Notes under the pieces: generated by a model | What the model was told of the DNA's origin: nothing | What the model saw: the letters and a program-made list of their open reading frames with translations, nothing else | The model's database searches: none | Assembly (NCBI GenBank): GCA_902775605.1 | Contig: CACYNE010000051.1 | Coordinates: 1 to 44,294 of the forward strand | DNA length: 44,294 nucleotides | Source of the DNA: an uncultured Prevotellaceae bacterium | GTDB lineage: Bacteria; Bacteroidota; Bacteroidia; Bacteroidales; Bacteroidaceae | Reading direction: 5' to 3' | Shown here: positions 23,602-31,872 of the stretch, one piece after another | Position numbering within the stretch: position 1 is the stretch's first letter | How the letters are laid out: each line of letters begins with the position of its first letter | Program-made: the position numbers and the translations under genes

Positions 23602-24399
23602 ATGAAGAAGACAAATCTTTTTTTCACAGTATTCGTACTGGTGGCTCTATTAACCTCCTGTGGCAACGTGAAGAATATTGCCTACCTGCAAAATAGCGAG
23701 AGCATCGACTACGAAAGAACGCATGTGCTCTATGATGCTCGCATCATGCCGAAGGACGAGCTCACCATTACGGTCAACACAACCGACCCTGAGGTGTCAT
23801 TACCCTTCAACCTCCTGATGCAGAATGCTTATCAGCAGGGCCGTTCGTTGACTACTGGTGGCGGTACTCTGATGCCTTATCTGGTTGACAACGAAGGATG
23901 TATCAACTTCCCCATTGCTGGACGCCTCCACGTGGCTGGCCTCACCAAGCGTGAGTGCGAGCGCGTGATTCAGGAGAAGATCAAGCCTTTCCTGGCCGAT
24001 CAGGAGAATCCTATTGTCACCGTACGCATGTCCAGCTACTCTATCTCAGTCCTCGGCGAAGTGGCCAGACCTGGTAGCTACATGGTGTCACGCGAAGAGA
24101 TCAACATCTTTGAGGCTTTGGCTCAGGCAGGCGACCTCACCATCTACGGTGTGCGCGACCGCGTGAAGCTCATCCGCAAGGATCCCTCAGGAAAGAAAGA
24201 GATTCATACGCTGAACCTGAACGATGCCGACATCGTGAACTCACCTTATTACTACCTGCAGCAGAACGACGTGCTCTATGTAGAACCTAACAAGGTGAAG
24301 GCTCAGAACTCAAGTGTGGGTAGCATGACAACGCTGTGGTTCAGTGCCACCAGCATCCTCATCTCGCTGACCTCACTGTTGTATAACATCTTAAAGTAA
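23602..24399 (+). CDS. Wza-type polysaccharide export lipoprotein
   Basis: A 265-residue outer-membrane export protein. The signal peptide ends in lipobox LLTSC (Cys20). A Poly_export domain (MPKDELTITVNTTDPE, about residues 50-140) is followed by an SLBB domain (SVLGEVARPGSYMV onward). A C-terminal hydrophobic stretch (about 245-263) would span the outer membrane. It pairs with the upstream Wzc-type kinase to move polysaccharide across the envelope. Length is short compared with E. coli Wza but usual for Bacteroidetes. Confidence 0.93.
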   Translation: MKKTNLFFTVFVLVALLTSCGNVKNIAYLQNSESIDYERTHVLYDARIMPKDELTITVNTTDPEVSLPFNLLMQNAYQQGRSLTTGGGTLMPYLVDNEGCINFPIAGRLHVAGLTKRECERVIQEKIKPFLADQENPIVTVRMSSYSISVLGEVARPGSYMVSREEINIFEALAQAGDLTIYGVRDRVKLIRKDPSGKKEIHTLNLNDADIVNSPYYYLQQNDVLYVEPNKVKAQNSSVGSMTTLWFSATSILISLTSLLYNILK

Positions 24400-24406
24400 A
24401 GATGCC

Positions 24407-24589
24407 ATGGCTGAGGAACATCATCATCACCATCATCATCACAAGAAAGATGGAGCGAGCCTCTTCAAGCAGCGCTCACTCAGAGCCATAGAAACACGCA
24501 AGAAGGTCGAGAAACTGCTCAAAATAGCCATGATTACCCTTGCTATCCTCATGGCTTTGGCAGTTATCGCATCCCGATATATTATGTAA
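24407..24589 (+). CDS. Small poly-histidine membrane protein
   Basis: A 60-residue peptide starting MAEEHHHHHHHHKK (His5-12), with a basic amphipathic stretch (about 24-38) and one transmembrane helix (about 39-57, KIAMITLAILMALAVIASRY). I do not recognise the family. It follows the export gene by 7 nt and is the last gene before a strong terminator, so it belongs to the export operon. The His run could bind metal at the membrane surface; this is inference. Confidence 0.75.
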   Translation: MAEEHHHHHHHHKKDGASLFKQRSLRAIETRKKVEKLLKIAMITLAILMALAVIASRYIM

Positions 24590-24592
24590 CAA

Positions 24593-24628
24593 AAAGGAAC
24601 CAGAGATTCGCTCCCTGGTTCCTTTTTT
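24593..24628 (+). terminator. Terminator of the polysaccharide export operon
   Basis: AAGGAACCAG pairs with CTGGTTCCTT around a short loop, followed by a T run. The stop codon of the poly-His gene lies just before it. Confidence 0.9.
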
Positions 24629-24635
24629 AGTAGCA

Positions 24636-24669
24636 TACGCCAAAGGGCAATCCCTCTGGCGTATTTTTT
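24636..24669. terminator. Second, bidirectional-type terminator hairpin
   Basis: TACGCCAAAGGG and CCCTCTGGCGTA form a stem followed by six T on the plus strand. The minus-strand fimbrillin-like gene ends just beyond it at 24673, so it separates convergent transcripts. Confidence 0.75.
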
Positions 24670-24672
24670 ATG

Positions 24673-25569
24673 TTAGAATGTTATAAACGTCTCTCCCGCC
24701 CAGTCACTGTTGATGGTCACACCAATCGTTGTGGACGAAGACCCTGCTCCCGTGAACATCGAACCGGACACCCAAGTGATATAGTCCTGCTCCATCGGCA
24801 CATCAAACTCGCGCTTGGTCAGTTCGTTGCCACTGCCATCAAGGGCAGTCACCATCAGGTGGATGGTTCCCTCCGTATCATGCAGGAAGGTGTACAGGTC
24901 AAACTGCTTTTGCCCGCCTGTCACGTCAAACTTGACGTCCTGCTTGCTGTTCACGCAGCCCAGTCCTGTGTGGGCGTCAAAGGCGCCCGAACCACCTGTA
25001 TAATAGAAGCGCATCTTCTGCACGTTATTGGGGAAGTCGTCAGTCACCACAAAGCGACACATGGCCACGACACGGTTGAGGGACACCATTTGGTCCACCT
25101 GTTCCTGTTCGATATTCACCTCGCCACAATAAACGAACGTGTCCGAGAAGCCCTGCGCATTCGTAAACTTGATGCACGAGGCATCGGTCATCGTGGGATT
25201 GCCATTACTGCTGTGGCCCACGACCACCACCTGATAGGTTCCTTCCTCCAGTTGAAAAGAGCACGTGCCAAAGCCTTCTTTGTCCGAGGTCTGATTCACC
25301 TGCTTCAGACGAGTGCCGTCCATGGCATACACGGCGAAATTAAGCCTTGTCACCACTTCGTTCAGCGTACTACGGGTTACGGCACCATGTTCTCCTCTGG
25401 TCAGGTCCTCGAAGGGCGTTTTCCCAATCTGGAAAACGCTCACCTTCAGGTTGCCCGTTGCCTCGCCCTGCTCATTATCTTCCTCTATCAGAGTCTTTTC
25501 GCAGGCTGTCAGCAAACATGCAGAAAACAGTACAAGTACCGCACTGCATACCGTCAAAAATCTTTTCAC
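24673..25569 (-). CDS. Fimbrillin-like lipoprotein (FimB/Mfa2-like)
   Basis: A 298-residue lipoprotein. The start is taken as GTG at 25569, because this gives a clean lipoprotein signal (MKRFLTVCSAVLVLFSACLLTAC, lipid Cys23); longer frames place 29 hydrophilic residues before it. The body is beta-rich, with YQVVVVGHSSNG and LNRVVAMCRFVV, and ends INSDWAGETF. The same landmarks occur in the upstream neighbour, so the two are paralogs. The FimB/Mfa2 (fimbrial anchor or minor subunit) assignment rests on pattern only. Confidence 0.7.
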   Translation of the reverse strand: MKRFLTVCSAVLVLFSACLLTACEKTLIEEDNEQGEATGNLKVSVFQIGKTPFEDLTRGEHGAVTRSTLNEVVTRLNFAVYAMDGTRLKQVNQTSDKEGFGTCSFQLEEGTYQVVVVGHSSNGNPTMTDASCIKFTNAQGFSDTFVYCGEVNIEQEQVDQMVSLNRVVAMCRFVVTDDFPNNVQKMRFYYTGGSGAFDAHTGLGCVNSKQDVKFDVTGGQKQFDLYTFLHDTEGTIHLMVTALDGSGNELTKREFDVPMEQDYITWVSGSMFTGAGSSSTTIGVTINSDWAGETFITF

Positions 25570-25591
25570 ATTTACTTCTCCCCACCCTACT

Positions 25592-26488
25592 TTAGAAGCC
25601 AACATTATTCTCAGGTTCCCAGTCACTGTTGATGAGGAACGATGTTGAGCTTGCATCTGCCGAATAAACCTTACCTGTCAATTTCGTCAAACGGTTGCGC
25701 TTCAGAGGCACATTGTTTACAACCTTTGTAAAGAGCACCTTACCGTCCGCATCCAGTGTCTCAATCGTGATATCCATGGTCTGTTCGTCGGTGGCCAGGA
25801 ACAAATAAGTAATTGCTGTAGTGGTATTTCCAACCGAGCCCGAACCAGTCAATTCGTTGACAACACCTGTATTGACTGTTGCCAAGCCCGTGGTAGGATT
25901 CACGGCTTTTCCGCCTGCGGCAAATGTGATACGCATTTTTGACACATCAGCAGTCTTAAGGTCAGTTGAGTTTATCTGTACCTTGGCCACCACGCGGTTG
26001 AGCGTAGCACTGAGGTCCAGCGGTGTGTTTGTGGTAACGTTCACGGCCTCCGTGGCCACAAAGGTCTCACGTACACGACCACTTGTATATTCGGCCAGAG
26101 TGGGACTGGTCAGTGCGAACACATCACCATCAGAATAGCCACGGCCCACGACCACCATCGTATAGCTGCCCATGGGCAATGCCAGATTAAACTCTCCAAA
26201 AGTCTTACCAGACATATCGTTTCTGAGTTGTGTTACCTGATACTGCTCCGTGCCATCACTCTTATAGAATGCCAATGTCAGTGCCTTCACGCCTTCGTAA
26301 TTCTCCACGGCCTCCGCAGCTCTCGTCATCTCTCTTGCTTCCGAGATCTCACCCTGGGTCACATCGAACCCACCGACATGCACCTTCACAGGTGCCATCT
26401 CTTCATTGTTCAACACTTGGTCTTCAGTTTCGTTGCTGCATGAAACAGCAAACAGGCAGATTAATACGCCTAAAACAATCTTTTTCAT
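25592..26488 (-). CDS. Fimbrillin-like lipoprotein, paralog of the next gene
   Basis: A 298-residue lipoprotein with signal MKKIVLGVLICLFAVSC (lipid Cys17). It shares YTMVVVGRGYSDG, LNRVVAKVQI and terminal INSDWEPENN with the protein encoded 22 nt downstream. The two have the same length and probably form an operon. Fimbrillin-type lipoproteins are exported, trimmed by gingipain-like proteases and assembled into pili in Bacteroidales; trimming here is not evident. The 180-bp upstream region is A/T-rich without a clear TAnnTTTG box. Confidence 0.7.
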   Translation of the reverse strand: MKKIVLGVLICLFAVSCSNETEDQVLNNEEMAPVKVHVGGFDVTQGEISEAREMTRAAEAVENYEGVKALTLAFYKSDGTEQYQVTQLRNDMSGKTFGEFNLALPMGSYTMVVVGRGYSDGDVFALTSPTLAEYTSGRVRETFVATEAVNVTTNTPLDLSATLNRVVAKVQINSTDLKTADVSKMRITFAAGGKAVNPTTGLATVNTGVVNELTGSGSVGNTTTAITYLFLATDEQTMDITIETLDADGKVLFTKVVNNVPLKRNRLTKLTGKVYSADASSTSFLINSDWEPENNVGF

Positions 26489-26623
26489 TTTGTTTGATTT
26501 TAAATGATTATTTTTTTATGTGACTTCATGCCACTGTAATAAAAAACACACTAAAATCCATTATATTGCTTTACATCCTATTTTTTAACACTTTTTATAC
26601 TAAGCTTCCAAATAACACTACAC

Positions 26624-26665
26624 AAAAAAAAGAGAGATTGGCACTCATCACCAATCTCTCTTTCT
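26624..26665 (-). terminator. Terminator of the SOD-to-YjbH gene run
   Basis: AGAGAGATTGG pairs with CCAATCTCTCT (26631-26661) around a short loop, with a long U run on the minus strand just after the stop at 26668. Confidence 0.9.
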
Positions 26666-26667
26666 TA

Positions 26668-27423
26668 TTATTTATTTATTCTCACTAATGGCACCCTTAG
26701 GCAGACACCGCCAGAGAAATACTTGCATTTCTGCAAAGAGGCCTGGAGCATCACATAGCGGAACAAGGTGCAGTCTGCACCGACGTTCACGCCGTCGCCA
26801 TCATATTCGCCAATGAGACGCAAGGGCTTGTAGAACGAGGGCTGGAAGGTCAGACCGCCCACCACACCATTCCATTTGTCATTACAGTCCAGTTTCCATT
26901 TGCGGTATGCCAGATGCGCACCCACGAGTTGTCCCAACAACTCATAATGCTTGCTCGCTGCCACATAAAAATTCCTGTAGTAATTGCTCTTTGATTCACC
27001 CTTATCGCCAGACCCCACGACGTCCTGACCACCTATCACGAGCGAAGGCCACCATTTATTCTCCCTGATAGGCTGTAGCCTGGCCGAGAAATAACGGTCT
27101 TTCGAGTAGTAACCCACCTCAGCCTTCGGATTCATATCACGATGGAATTTCATCAACGTATAGCCATAGCCTATCTCAAGCCAACTGAACGGCTGCACCG
27201 TCAGGTAGTTTGTCCACGAGTTGTACTTCTCTCCGTCAAGGACCATCTTGTCGGGAATCATGTGCTGATCCACGAAATGCGCACCAAGATGTGCCACAGT
27301 CACCGTATCCATGTCGGCCGACGGCACACTGATCAGTCCCTCCATGCCATAATACTGCTGCGCACGGACGCCGGCAACGCTCAGCAAGGCTGCCGCTATT
27401 ATCGATACAAACCTGTTCCCCAT
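26668..27423 (-). CDS. YjbH-like outer-membrane protein, part 1
   Basis: A 251-residue exported protein (signal MGNRFVSIIAAALLSVAGVRAQ). QQYYGMEGLISVPSADM matches the YG-x-x-GL-x-x-PSA opening of the YjbH family of exopolysaccharide-linked outer-membrane beta-barrels. Later segments alternate aromatic strands and turns (SWLEIGYGYT, YFSARLQPI, WWPSLVIGG) and it ends on a strand. E. coli YjbH is much longer (about 700 residues); this protein corresponds to one half. Its start overlaps the end of the next barrel gene by 25 nt. Confidence 0.75.
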   Translation of the reverse strand: MGNRFVSIIAAALLSVAGVRAQQYYGMEGLISVPSADMDTVTVAHLGAHFVDQHMIPDKMVLDGEKYNSWTNYLTVQPFSWLEIGYGYTLMKFHRDMNPKAEVGYYSKDRYFSARLQPIRENKWWPSLVIGGQDVVGSGDKGESKSNYYRNFYVAASKHYELLGQLVGAHLAYRKWKLDCNDKWNGVVGGLTFQPSFYKPLRLIGEYDGDGVNVGADCTLFRYVMLQASLQKCKYFSGGVCLRVPLVRINK

Positions 27424-28271
27424 TGTACATTCATTTGATATTCACGCTCGTTCTCCTCAGGATCCGTATGATACTTCTTCATCGAGAATCCGTCAGACTG
27501 AGCACTGTAAGTCAACCTAAAGTTTGATGCCGGCCTGATGTTCACATCCTTGTCCGACTTCTTATATGGCGGCAGCATCATCACCACGCGGAAGCCTCCC
27601 GAATGACGGTAGGTCTTTTTCGTCAGTCTCTGGTAGAAAGGCTCATGCCACTGGACATACGCACCTATCGTGCAATGCTTGAAGTGACAGTATGCCTCGC
27701 CCTCCATGCCATAGTCCTTGTTGATATAGCGGCCACCGCTCAATCTGAACTCCGTGGCCCACTTGTCTATCCACACGTTGGCCCCGACCATTCCCGTCGG
27801 CGTCCAGTTCTTGCCTTCAAATGTCTGCTCGTCATACGACAGCCACCACTGGTTGGTCAGACCTGCCCTCGCCTGCACCATCAACCACGAGTTGATGGGC
27901 ATCATCCATCGCGCATCCAGACCGTAGCGCTCCCTATTAAACAGACCAGCCGTCACCTTCACGTGCTGGTTGCCCCAGAACGCCATCTCCTTCGACAGCG
28001 TCGCCATGCCCAGCCTGATATAATCATACTTTTCGGCATAGCCATAGTTCACGGCACCATAGCTCAGCTGTCCTGCCGTCATCCAGCCATGGCCCATGTT
28101 CCATTTCAAACCGGGCGTCACGTTGATCAGCACGTTATACAGCCTTCTGTAATCCGTGTCGTTATAGTTCAGTTCAGCGCCACAGAACAGGTCCACCTGC
28201 CCGGCCCTTTCCTGACCATGAGCCACTATCGATCCCAGCAGCCATAACCCCAGAAAAATCCATTTCTTCAT
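27399..28271 (-). CDS. Outer-membrane beta-barrel protein, probable YjbH partner
   Basis: A 290-residue exported protein (signal MKKWIFLGLWLLGSIVAHGQ). The mature part is a run of amphipathic strands rich in Tyr, Trp and Gly (WMTAGQLSYGAVNYGY, WLMVQARAGLTNQWWL). Its 3' end overlaps the YjbH-like gene by 25 nt, so the two are translationally linked. They may be the two halves of a split YjbH. It lacks any enzyme motif. Confidence 0.65.
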   Translation of the reverse strand: MKKWIFLGLWLLGSIVAHGQERAGQVDLFCGAELNYNDTDYRRLYNVLINVTPGLKWNMGHGWMTAGQLSYGAVNYGYAEKYDYIRLGMATLSKEMAFWGNQHVKVTAGLFNRERYGLDARWMMPINSWLMVQARAGLTNQWWLSYDEQTFEGKNWTPTGMVGANVWIDKWATEFRLSGGRYINKDYGMEGEAYCHFKHCTIGAYVQWHEPFYQRLTKKTYRHSGGFRVVMMLPPYKKSDKDVNIRPASNFRLTYSAQSDGFSMKKYHTDPEENEREYQMNVQWGTGLYR

Positions 28272-28305
28272 CTTATCTTATTATAATACTCTCTTGAACA
28301 GTGTT

Positions 28306-28758
28306 TTACAGCGCCAGGATCTGCTCGGCATGCTCCTTGGTCTTCACCTGTTTACCGGCAAAGACCTGCTCGATGATGCCCTCCTCGTTGATGATGAAGG
28401 TGGTGCGGATGGTCCCCATGGTCTTCTTGCCATACATCGACTTCTCGCCCCAGGCGCCCATGGCCTCTAACAGTTCATGGTTAACATCGGCAATCAGGGG
28501 GAAAGGCAACTCATGCTTTTCCTTGAACTTCACATGCGATGCAGCAGAGTCCTTGCTCACGCCAACCACCTCATAACCCTTGCCCTGCAACTCGCCGTAG
28601 TGATCGCGCAGACTGCAAGCCTCAGCCGTACAGCCACTCGTATTATCCTTCGGATAGAAGTAGAGCACCAGCTTACGACCTTTATAGTCACTCAGACGGA
28701 TGTCCCGTCCCTGCTCGTCCTTGCCCAGAATCTCGGGCGCCTTGTCACCTATGTTCAT
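28306..28758 (-). CDS. bcp: Thiol peroxidase (peroxiredoxin Q/BCP)
   Basis: A 150-residue peroxiredoxin that reduces hydrogen peroxide and organic peroxides with thioredoxin. FYPKDNTSGCTAEACSLRD gives the peroxidatic Cys43 and resolving Cys48 in the BCP C-x4-C spacing. The full domain and normal length are present. It lies 22 nt after a superoxide dismutase gene; SOD produces the peroxide that Bcp removes, so the pair makes sense as an operon. Confidence 0.95.
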   Translation of the reverse strand: MNIGDKAPEILGKDEQGRDIRLSDYKGRKLVLYFYPKDNTSGCTAEACSLRDHYGELQGKGYEVVGVSKDSAASHVKFKEKHELPFPLIADVNHELLEAMGAWGEKSMYGKKTMGTIRTTFIINEEGIIEQVFAGKQVKTKEHAEQILAL

Positions 28759-28780
28759 AATAGTAATAAATAACTAATCC

Positions 28781-29359
28781 TTAAAGTCTGCTTTCCACGA
28801 CCGCCCAATCAACAATCTGCCACAAAGCAGCCAGATGGTCTGGACGGCGGTTCTGGTAGTCCAGATAGTAAGCATGCTCCCATACATCGAAGGTCAGCAG
28901 CGGCTTCAAACCCTTCTGAATCGGATTGGCAGCATTTGTCTCCTGAGTAATGACGAGCTTACCCTCCTTGTCAGCCGACAGCCATACCCAGCCAGAACCA
29001 AACAGCGTAGCACCCTTCTTCTGGAACTCGTCCTTAAACGCCTCGAACGACCCGAAGTCACGAGCGATGGCCTCAGCGAGTTTTCCCGTTGGCGCTGACT
29101 TCGGACTCCCGCTGAACTGTCCGAAATATAGATTATGGTTCAATATCTGTCCGGCGTTGTTCAGCATGCCACCCTCAGCCTTCAGCACAATCTCCTCAAG
29201 CGAGAAGCCAGCCAACGGACTTCCCTCCAACAGCGCATTCAGGTTATTCACATACCCAGCCAAATGCTTTCCGTGATGAAACGCAATCGTCTCCTTACTT
29301 ATCACTGGCTCCAACGCCTCCGCTGCATAGGGCAGCACCATCAGTTCAAATTTTCCCAT
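28781..29359 (-). CDS. sodB: Superoxide dismutase (Fe/Mn), copy 1
   Basis: A 192-residue cytosolic Fe/Mn-type SOD converting superoxide to oxygen and hydrogen peroxide. ATG 29359 (MGKFELMVLPYA) is chosen over an upstream in-frame codon because it matches the paralog's start. The metal ligands lie in FHHGKH, LNHNLYF and FDVWEHAYYLDY. Metal preference cannot be fixed by eye. A TATCTTTG box lies upstream at 29424-29431. A second, diverged copy lies at 31873-32466. Confidence 0.95.
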   Translation of the reverse strand: MGKFELMVLPYAAEALEPVISKETIAFHHGKHLAGYVNNLNALLEGSPLAGFSLEEIVLKAEGGMLNNAGQILNHNLYFGQFSGSPKSAPTGKLAEAIARDFGSFEAFKDEFQKKGATLFGSGWVWLSADKEGKLVITQETNAANPIQKGLKPLLTFDVWEHAYYLDYQNRRPDHLAALWQIVDWAVVESRL

Positions 29360-29423
29360 ATTCCAAGATCTTTTAGTCAACAACTAGTTAGTGACATTTT
29401 AGGATTATCACCTTTTATCGTTG

Positions 29424-29431
29424 CAAAGATA
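29424..29431 (-). promoter_or_regulatory. -7 box (TATCTTTG) of SOD copy 1
   Basis: Minus-strand TAnnTTTG match 65 bp before the SOD start. The stretch 29432-29530 otherwise holds T-rich sequence and short ATCCTGAATCCTGAA direct repeats. Confidence 0.65.
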
Positions 29432-29530
29432 ATGATTTTTCTACAAACAACCAAGAAACTCTTTTCATTTTTCTCCTTCTCCTTTTTAACCCTTTAAGAC
29501 ATCTTGAATCCTGAATCCTGAAACCCTACA

Positions 29531-30124
29531 TTATTCCACTTCTGCCAACAACGCCGCAGGCACATACGCTATAGCTACACTCAACAGCCCATCCAGAGCA
29601 ACGACCACCCTCTTGCAGCGTTTCACGCGCCTTATCACGCCCTCCACGCCCTCAAACTGGCCACCCATAATCCGCACACGCTTACCCACCTTTCCGATGA
29701 TGGTATTCTCGTCCAGAAACATCACGCTGTCGTCAGTCTTTGACGCCACCCGAAGAAAATTCTCCATCTGCCTGTCGGGCACAGTCATAATCTCAGGCTT
29801 CCTCCCCGCCGTATGGTCCATCATATATCGAAGCGGTTCCAACAACTCATTCGCAGCCTTCAGACTACTTATCCGTTCCTGTGACGAGCGTACAAAAACC
29901 AAGTTGTTAATGGCTGGCATCAGCTCCCTATGAGGATTCTCACTCTCCGCATCCACCAGCCTATACGTCATGGGCACAAAGCACTCTATCCCCAGCCGTC
30001 CCAACTCGTCCTTCACCTTCATCTCCCGCGAGTAGGTCACCCTCATTGGAAACCATGCCTTGGCCTCACCACACATCATCGTGTCGTGTCCCACATCCTT
30101 ACCCGCTTCGTCCGTCCTCATCAT
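29531..30124 (-). CDS. UpxY-type transcription antiterminator, second copy
   Basis: A NusG paralog of 197 residues from ATG 30124; an ATG at 30172 would add 16 residues that do not match the family. The NGN domain begins at AKAWFPMRVTYSREMKVKDEL. The KOW-like motif is GKRVRIMGGQFEGVEGVIRRV near the C-terminus. It is clearly diverged from the copy at 170-727. The downstream genes on its strand (SOD and others) have their own promoter and are not polysaccharide genes, so its target is unclear. Confidence 0.83.
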   Translation of the reverse strand: MMRTDEAGKDVGHDTMMCGEAKAWFPMRVTYSREMKVKDELGRLGIECFVPMTYRLVDAESENPHRELMPAINNLVFVRSSQERISSLKAANELLEPLRYMMDHTAGRKPEIMTVPDRQMENFLRVASKTDDSVMFLDENTIIGKVGKRVRIMGGQFEGVEGVIRRVKRCKRVVVALDGLLSVAIAYVPAALLAEVE

Positions 30125-30174
30125 ACCACTCTGATTAAATGAACAAATACGAATAAGACAAATCATAAACATCC

Positions 30175-30463
30175 CTAACTGAATCCATGCACTTTAAAGA
30201 TGTCTTTTAATTCGTTAATATCTGAATGATATGTATTCGCCTGTAGATAGCTTAGCACTTCCGTTAAAAGATGCATTTCGTTAGAATCACTCACAGCCTT
30301 TATCGCCCTTCGCAAGTCTGGATTATCCAAGCAGTCTTTAGATTTAATTAGTTACTTGACCGCAACTATTCTGATGATTAACGCCCTTAATCCGCATGAG
30401 AATCTGAACCAGATTGGTATCAACATAACATTCTGGCACTATATGGAGATACGTTTCCTTCAT
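30175..30463 (-). pseudogene. Broken partner gene of the AAA ATPase
   Basis: ATG 30463 overlaps the ATPase stop by 4 nt (ATGA), typical of a two-gene unit. The frame reads about 39 residues (MKETYLHIVPECYVDTNLVQ, then KGVNHQNSC) and stops. After a +1 shift a second open segment reads KSKDCLDNPDLRRAIKAVSD and onward to KDIFKVHGFS. The two pieces look like the ends of one small effector gene with a frameshift and probably a missing middle. The family is not identified. Confidence 0.6.
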
Positions 30464-31383
30464 TCTGCAAGATTTTCAATATTAAAGAATGCATCAACAC
30501 CATAGTCATAAATATTCTGCATATCCTCATCTGTTGCAGTCTTAACAATGGTACCCCCATCCTTTTCATATATAAAGAACAAGCCCATGGCTGTTCGTTT
30601 TCTCAACAACTCCCCTAGTACATAAGGACTATGAGTGGCGATAAAGAAAGAATTGGCATATTCTCCATTAGCCATATCAAGAAGCCAGTTTGTCAATCCT
30701 GCCAGAGTCGGAGGAAACAAGTTGTTTTCTGGCTCTTCCAAGAAAATATCACAATGGTCAGTCAGAACATATCTATTAAGAACTTCTTCAAAATCACCTA
30801 TGTCCGAAGCATGTGAAAAATTAAGTCTTTGTTCCCCATAATTCCTACCATATATCAATGGAACGCCTTTATCATTAGGATCGTCAGGATAAGTCGCATA
30901 CTCTACGGCCTTTGTCCTTCCTTTCTTAACAAATAATTCATCATAGATTATCTTCTGAAGTTCTTCATTTACCCAATCTCCTGCAATTTTGCTCGGGTTC
31001 CCCGAATGACTGAGCATTGAATTCATATAATTGAGGTGTACATATAAAGGAATCAAAGACTGTAATCCACTAGAAACATCCGTTATATTCATGGTGCTTC
31101 CATTTTGGACCTTCACCATGTCCTTTTTCAAATCAGGATCATACCTATAAGATATATTAAGGTGAAGAACATCCAAAAGCGATGTTGTAGCCCTTCTTGC
31201 AGTTTCCCATTCTGACATAAAACTCCTGATGTTGTTTTGTTCAAGAGATATTTCAAACCAGTTTGGAATAACTGCAACAAGATTTCGCTCTGCAGGAATA
31301 TACGATATTTTTGTTCTTTTATAATCCCATCTTGCCTCTTTCCATTCGAAAGAGAATTTCTTTTCAGAATTATCATAAGAGAA
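30460..31383 (-). pseudogene. AAA ATPase, 5'-truncated
   Basis: About 308 residues of the C-terminal part of an AAA_15/AAA_21-type ATPase: TDVSSGLQSLIPLY (signature), CDIFLEEPENNLFPP (Walker B) and FFIATHSPYVLGE (His switch). No Walker A exists upstream: the frame stays open through a 22-bp inverted repeat at 31385-31437 and then meets a stop next to the cupin gene. An internal ATG at 31218 would give only 252 residues. ATPases of this type often pair with a nuclease-like partner in phage defence, which fits the broken gene downstream. Confidence 0.75.
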
Positions 31384-31384
31384 C

Positions 31385-31437
31385 TGTCTTACCCTGAAAA
31401 ACGTTGAATCAAAAACAACGTTTTTCAGGGTAAGACA
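31385..31437. repeat. Perfect 22-bp inverted repeat
   Basis: Arms 31385-31406 and 31416-31437 (TGTCTTACCCTG start, CAGGGTAAGACA end) are perfect complements around a 9-nt loop. It lies where the ATPase coding sequence loses its 5' part and 12 bp after the cupin stop. No U run follows on either strand, so it does not look like a simple intrinsic terminator. Confidence 0.85.
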
Positions 31438-31449
31438 AATCCTCCACCC

Positions 31450-31851
31450 TCAAACCTCCAGTATCCCGTCCACCTCGTGCGGCACGAACGGCCCCTCTTT
31501 GCATTCAAAGAAACAACTTCCGGAGGCCAATGACTCAACATTATGCCAGACGCCCTTAGGAATGTCCACGCCATACTTCCCTTCTTCCGGGCACAGCACA
31601 ATGCACTCCTTCACCGACCCATCATCATGATAGGTGCATACCTTCACCCTTCCGCGCAACAGTACAAACGTCTCATCCTTCGTCGGATGCCGATGTATCG
31701 GCACCACCGTCCCCGGCTCCACCGCATTCAGGAAGCGGTGGCACTTATCATCCAGGCTCTTGTGGAAGTTATAGTTCATCCTCAGCCGCGCACTCCCTTT
31801 CGCCTGCTCCGTTACGCTATCTAACAGTTCCTCGTCTATTATCGTGTCCAC
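31450..31851 (-). CDS. WbuC-family cupin metalloprotein
   Basis: A 133-residue cupin. RMNYNFHKSLDDKCHRFLNA and PIHRHPTKDETFVLLRGRV contain the two-His metal motif of the WbuC family, which occurs in O-antigen and polysaccharide gene clusters; its reaction is not established. The second cupin motif lies in GVWHNVESL. The start is GTG at 31851. It is 21 nt downstream of the second SOD gene and may share its transcript. Confidence 0.88.
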   Translation of the reverse strand: MDTIIDEELLDSVTEQAKGSARLRMNYNFHKSLDDKCHRFLNAVEPGTVVPIHRHPTKDETFVLLRGRVKVCTYHDDGSVKECIVLCPEEGKYGVDIPKGVWHNVESLASGSCFFECKEGPFVPHEVDGILEV

Positions 31852-31872
31852 AAAGACTTACAGTTCTCTCTC

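Noticed and set aside
24407-24589. Vector-derived His tag contamination
   Set aside because: The His codons sit in a gene spaced and oriented as the last member of the export operon, followed by native terminators; there is no vector sequence around it.
24673-25656. Longer start for the second fimbrillin-like gene
   Set aside because: Starting at 25656 would add 29 polar residues before the lipoprotein signal and overlap the upstream gene; GTG 25569 gives a standard signal peptide.
30460-31218. Complete 252-residue ATPase gene starting at ATG 31218
   Set aside because: ATPase-like sequence continues in the same frame upstream of this ATG and Walker A is absent, so the gene is a truncated remnant rather than a short functional protein.
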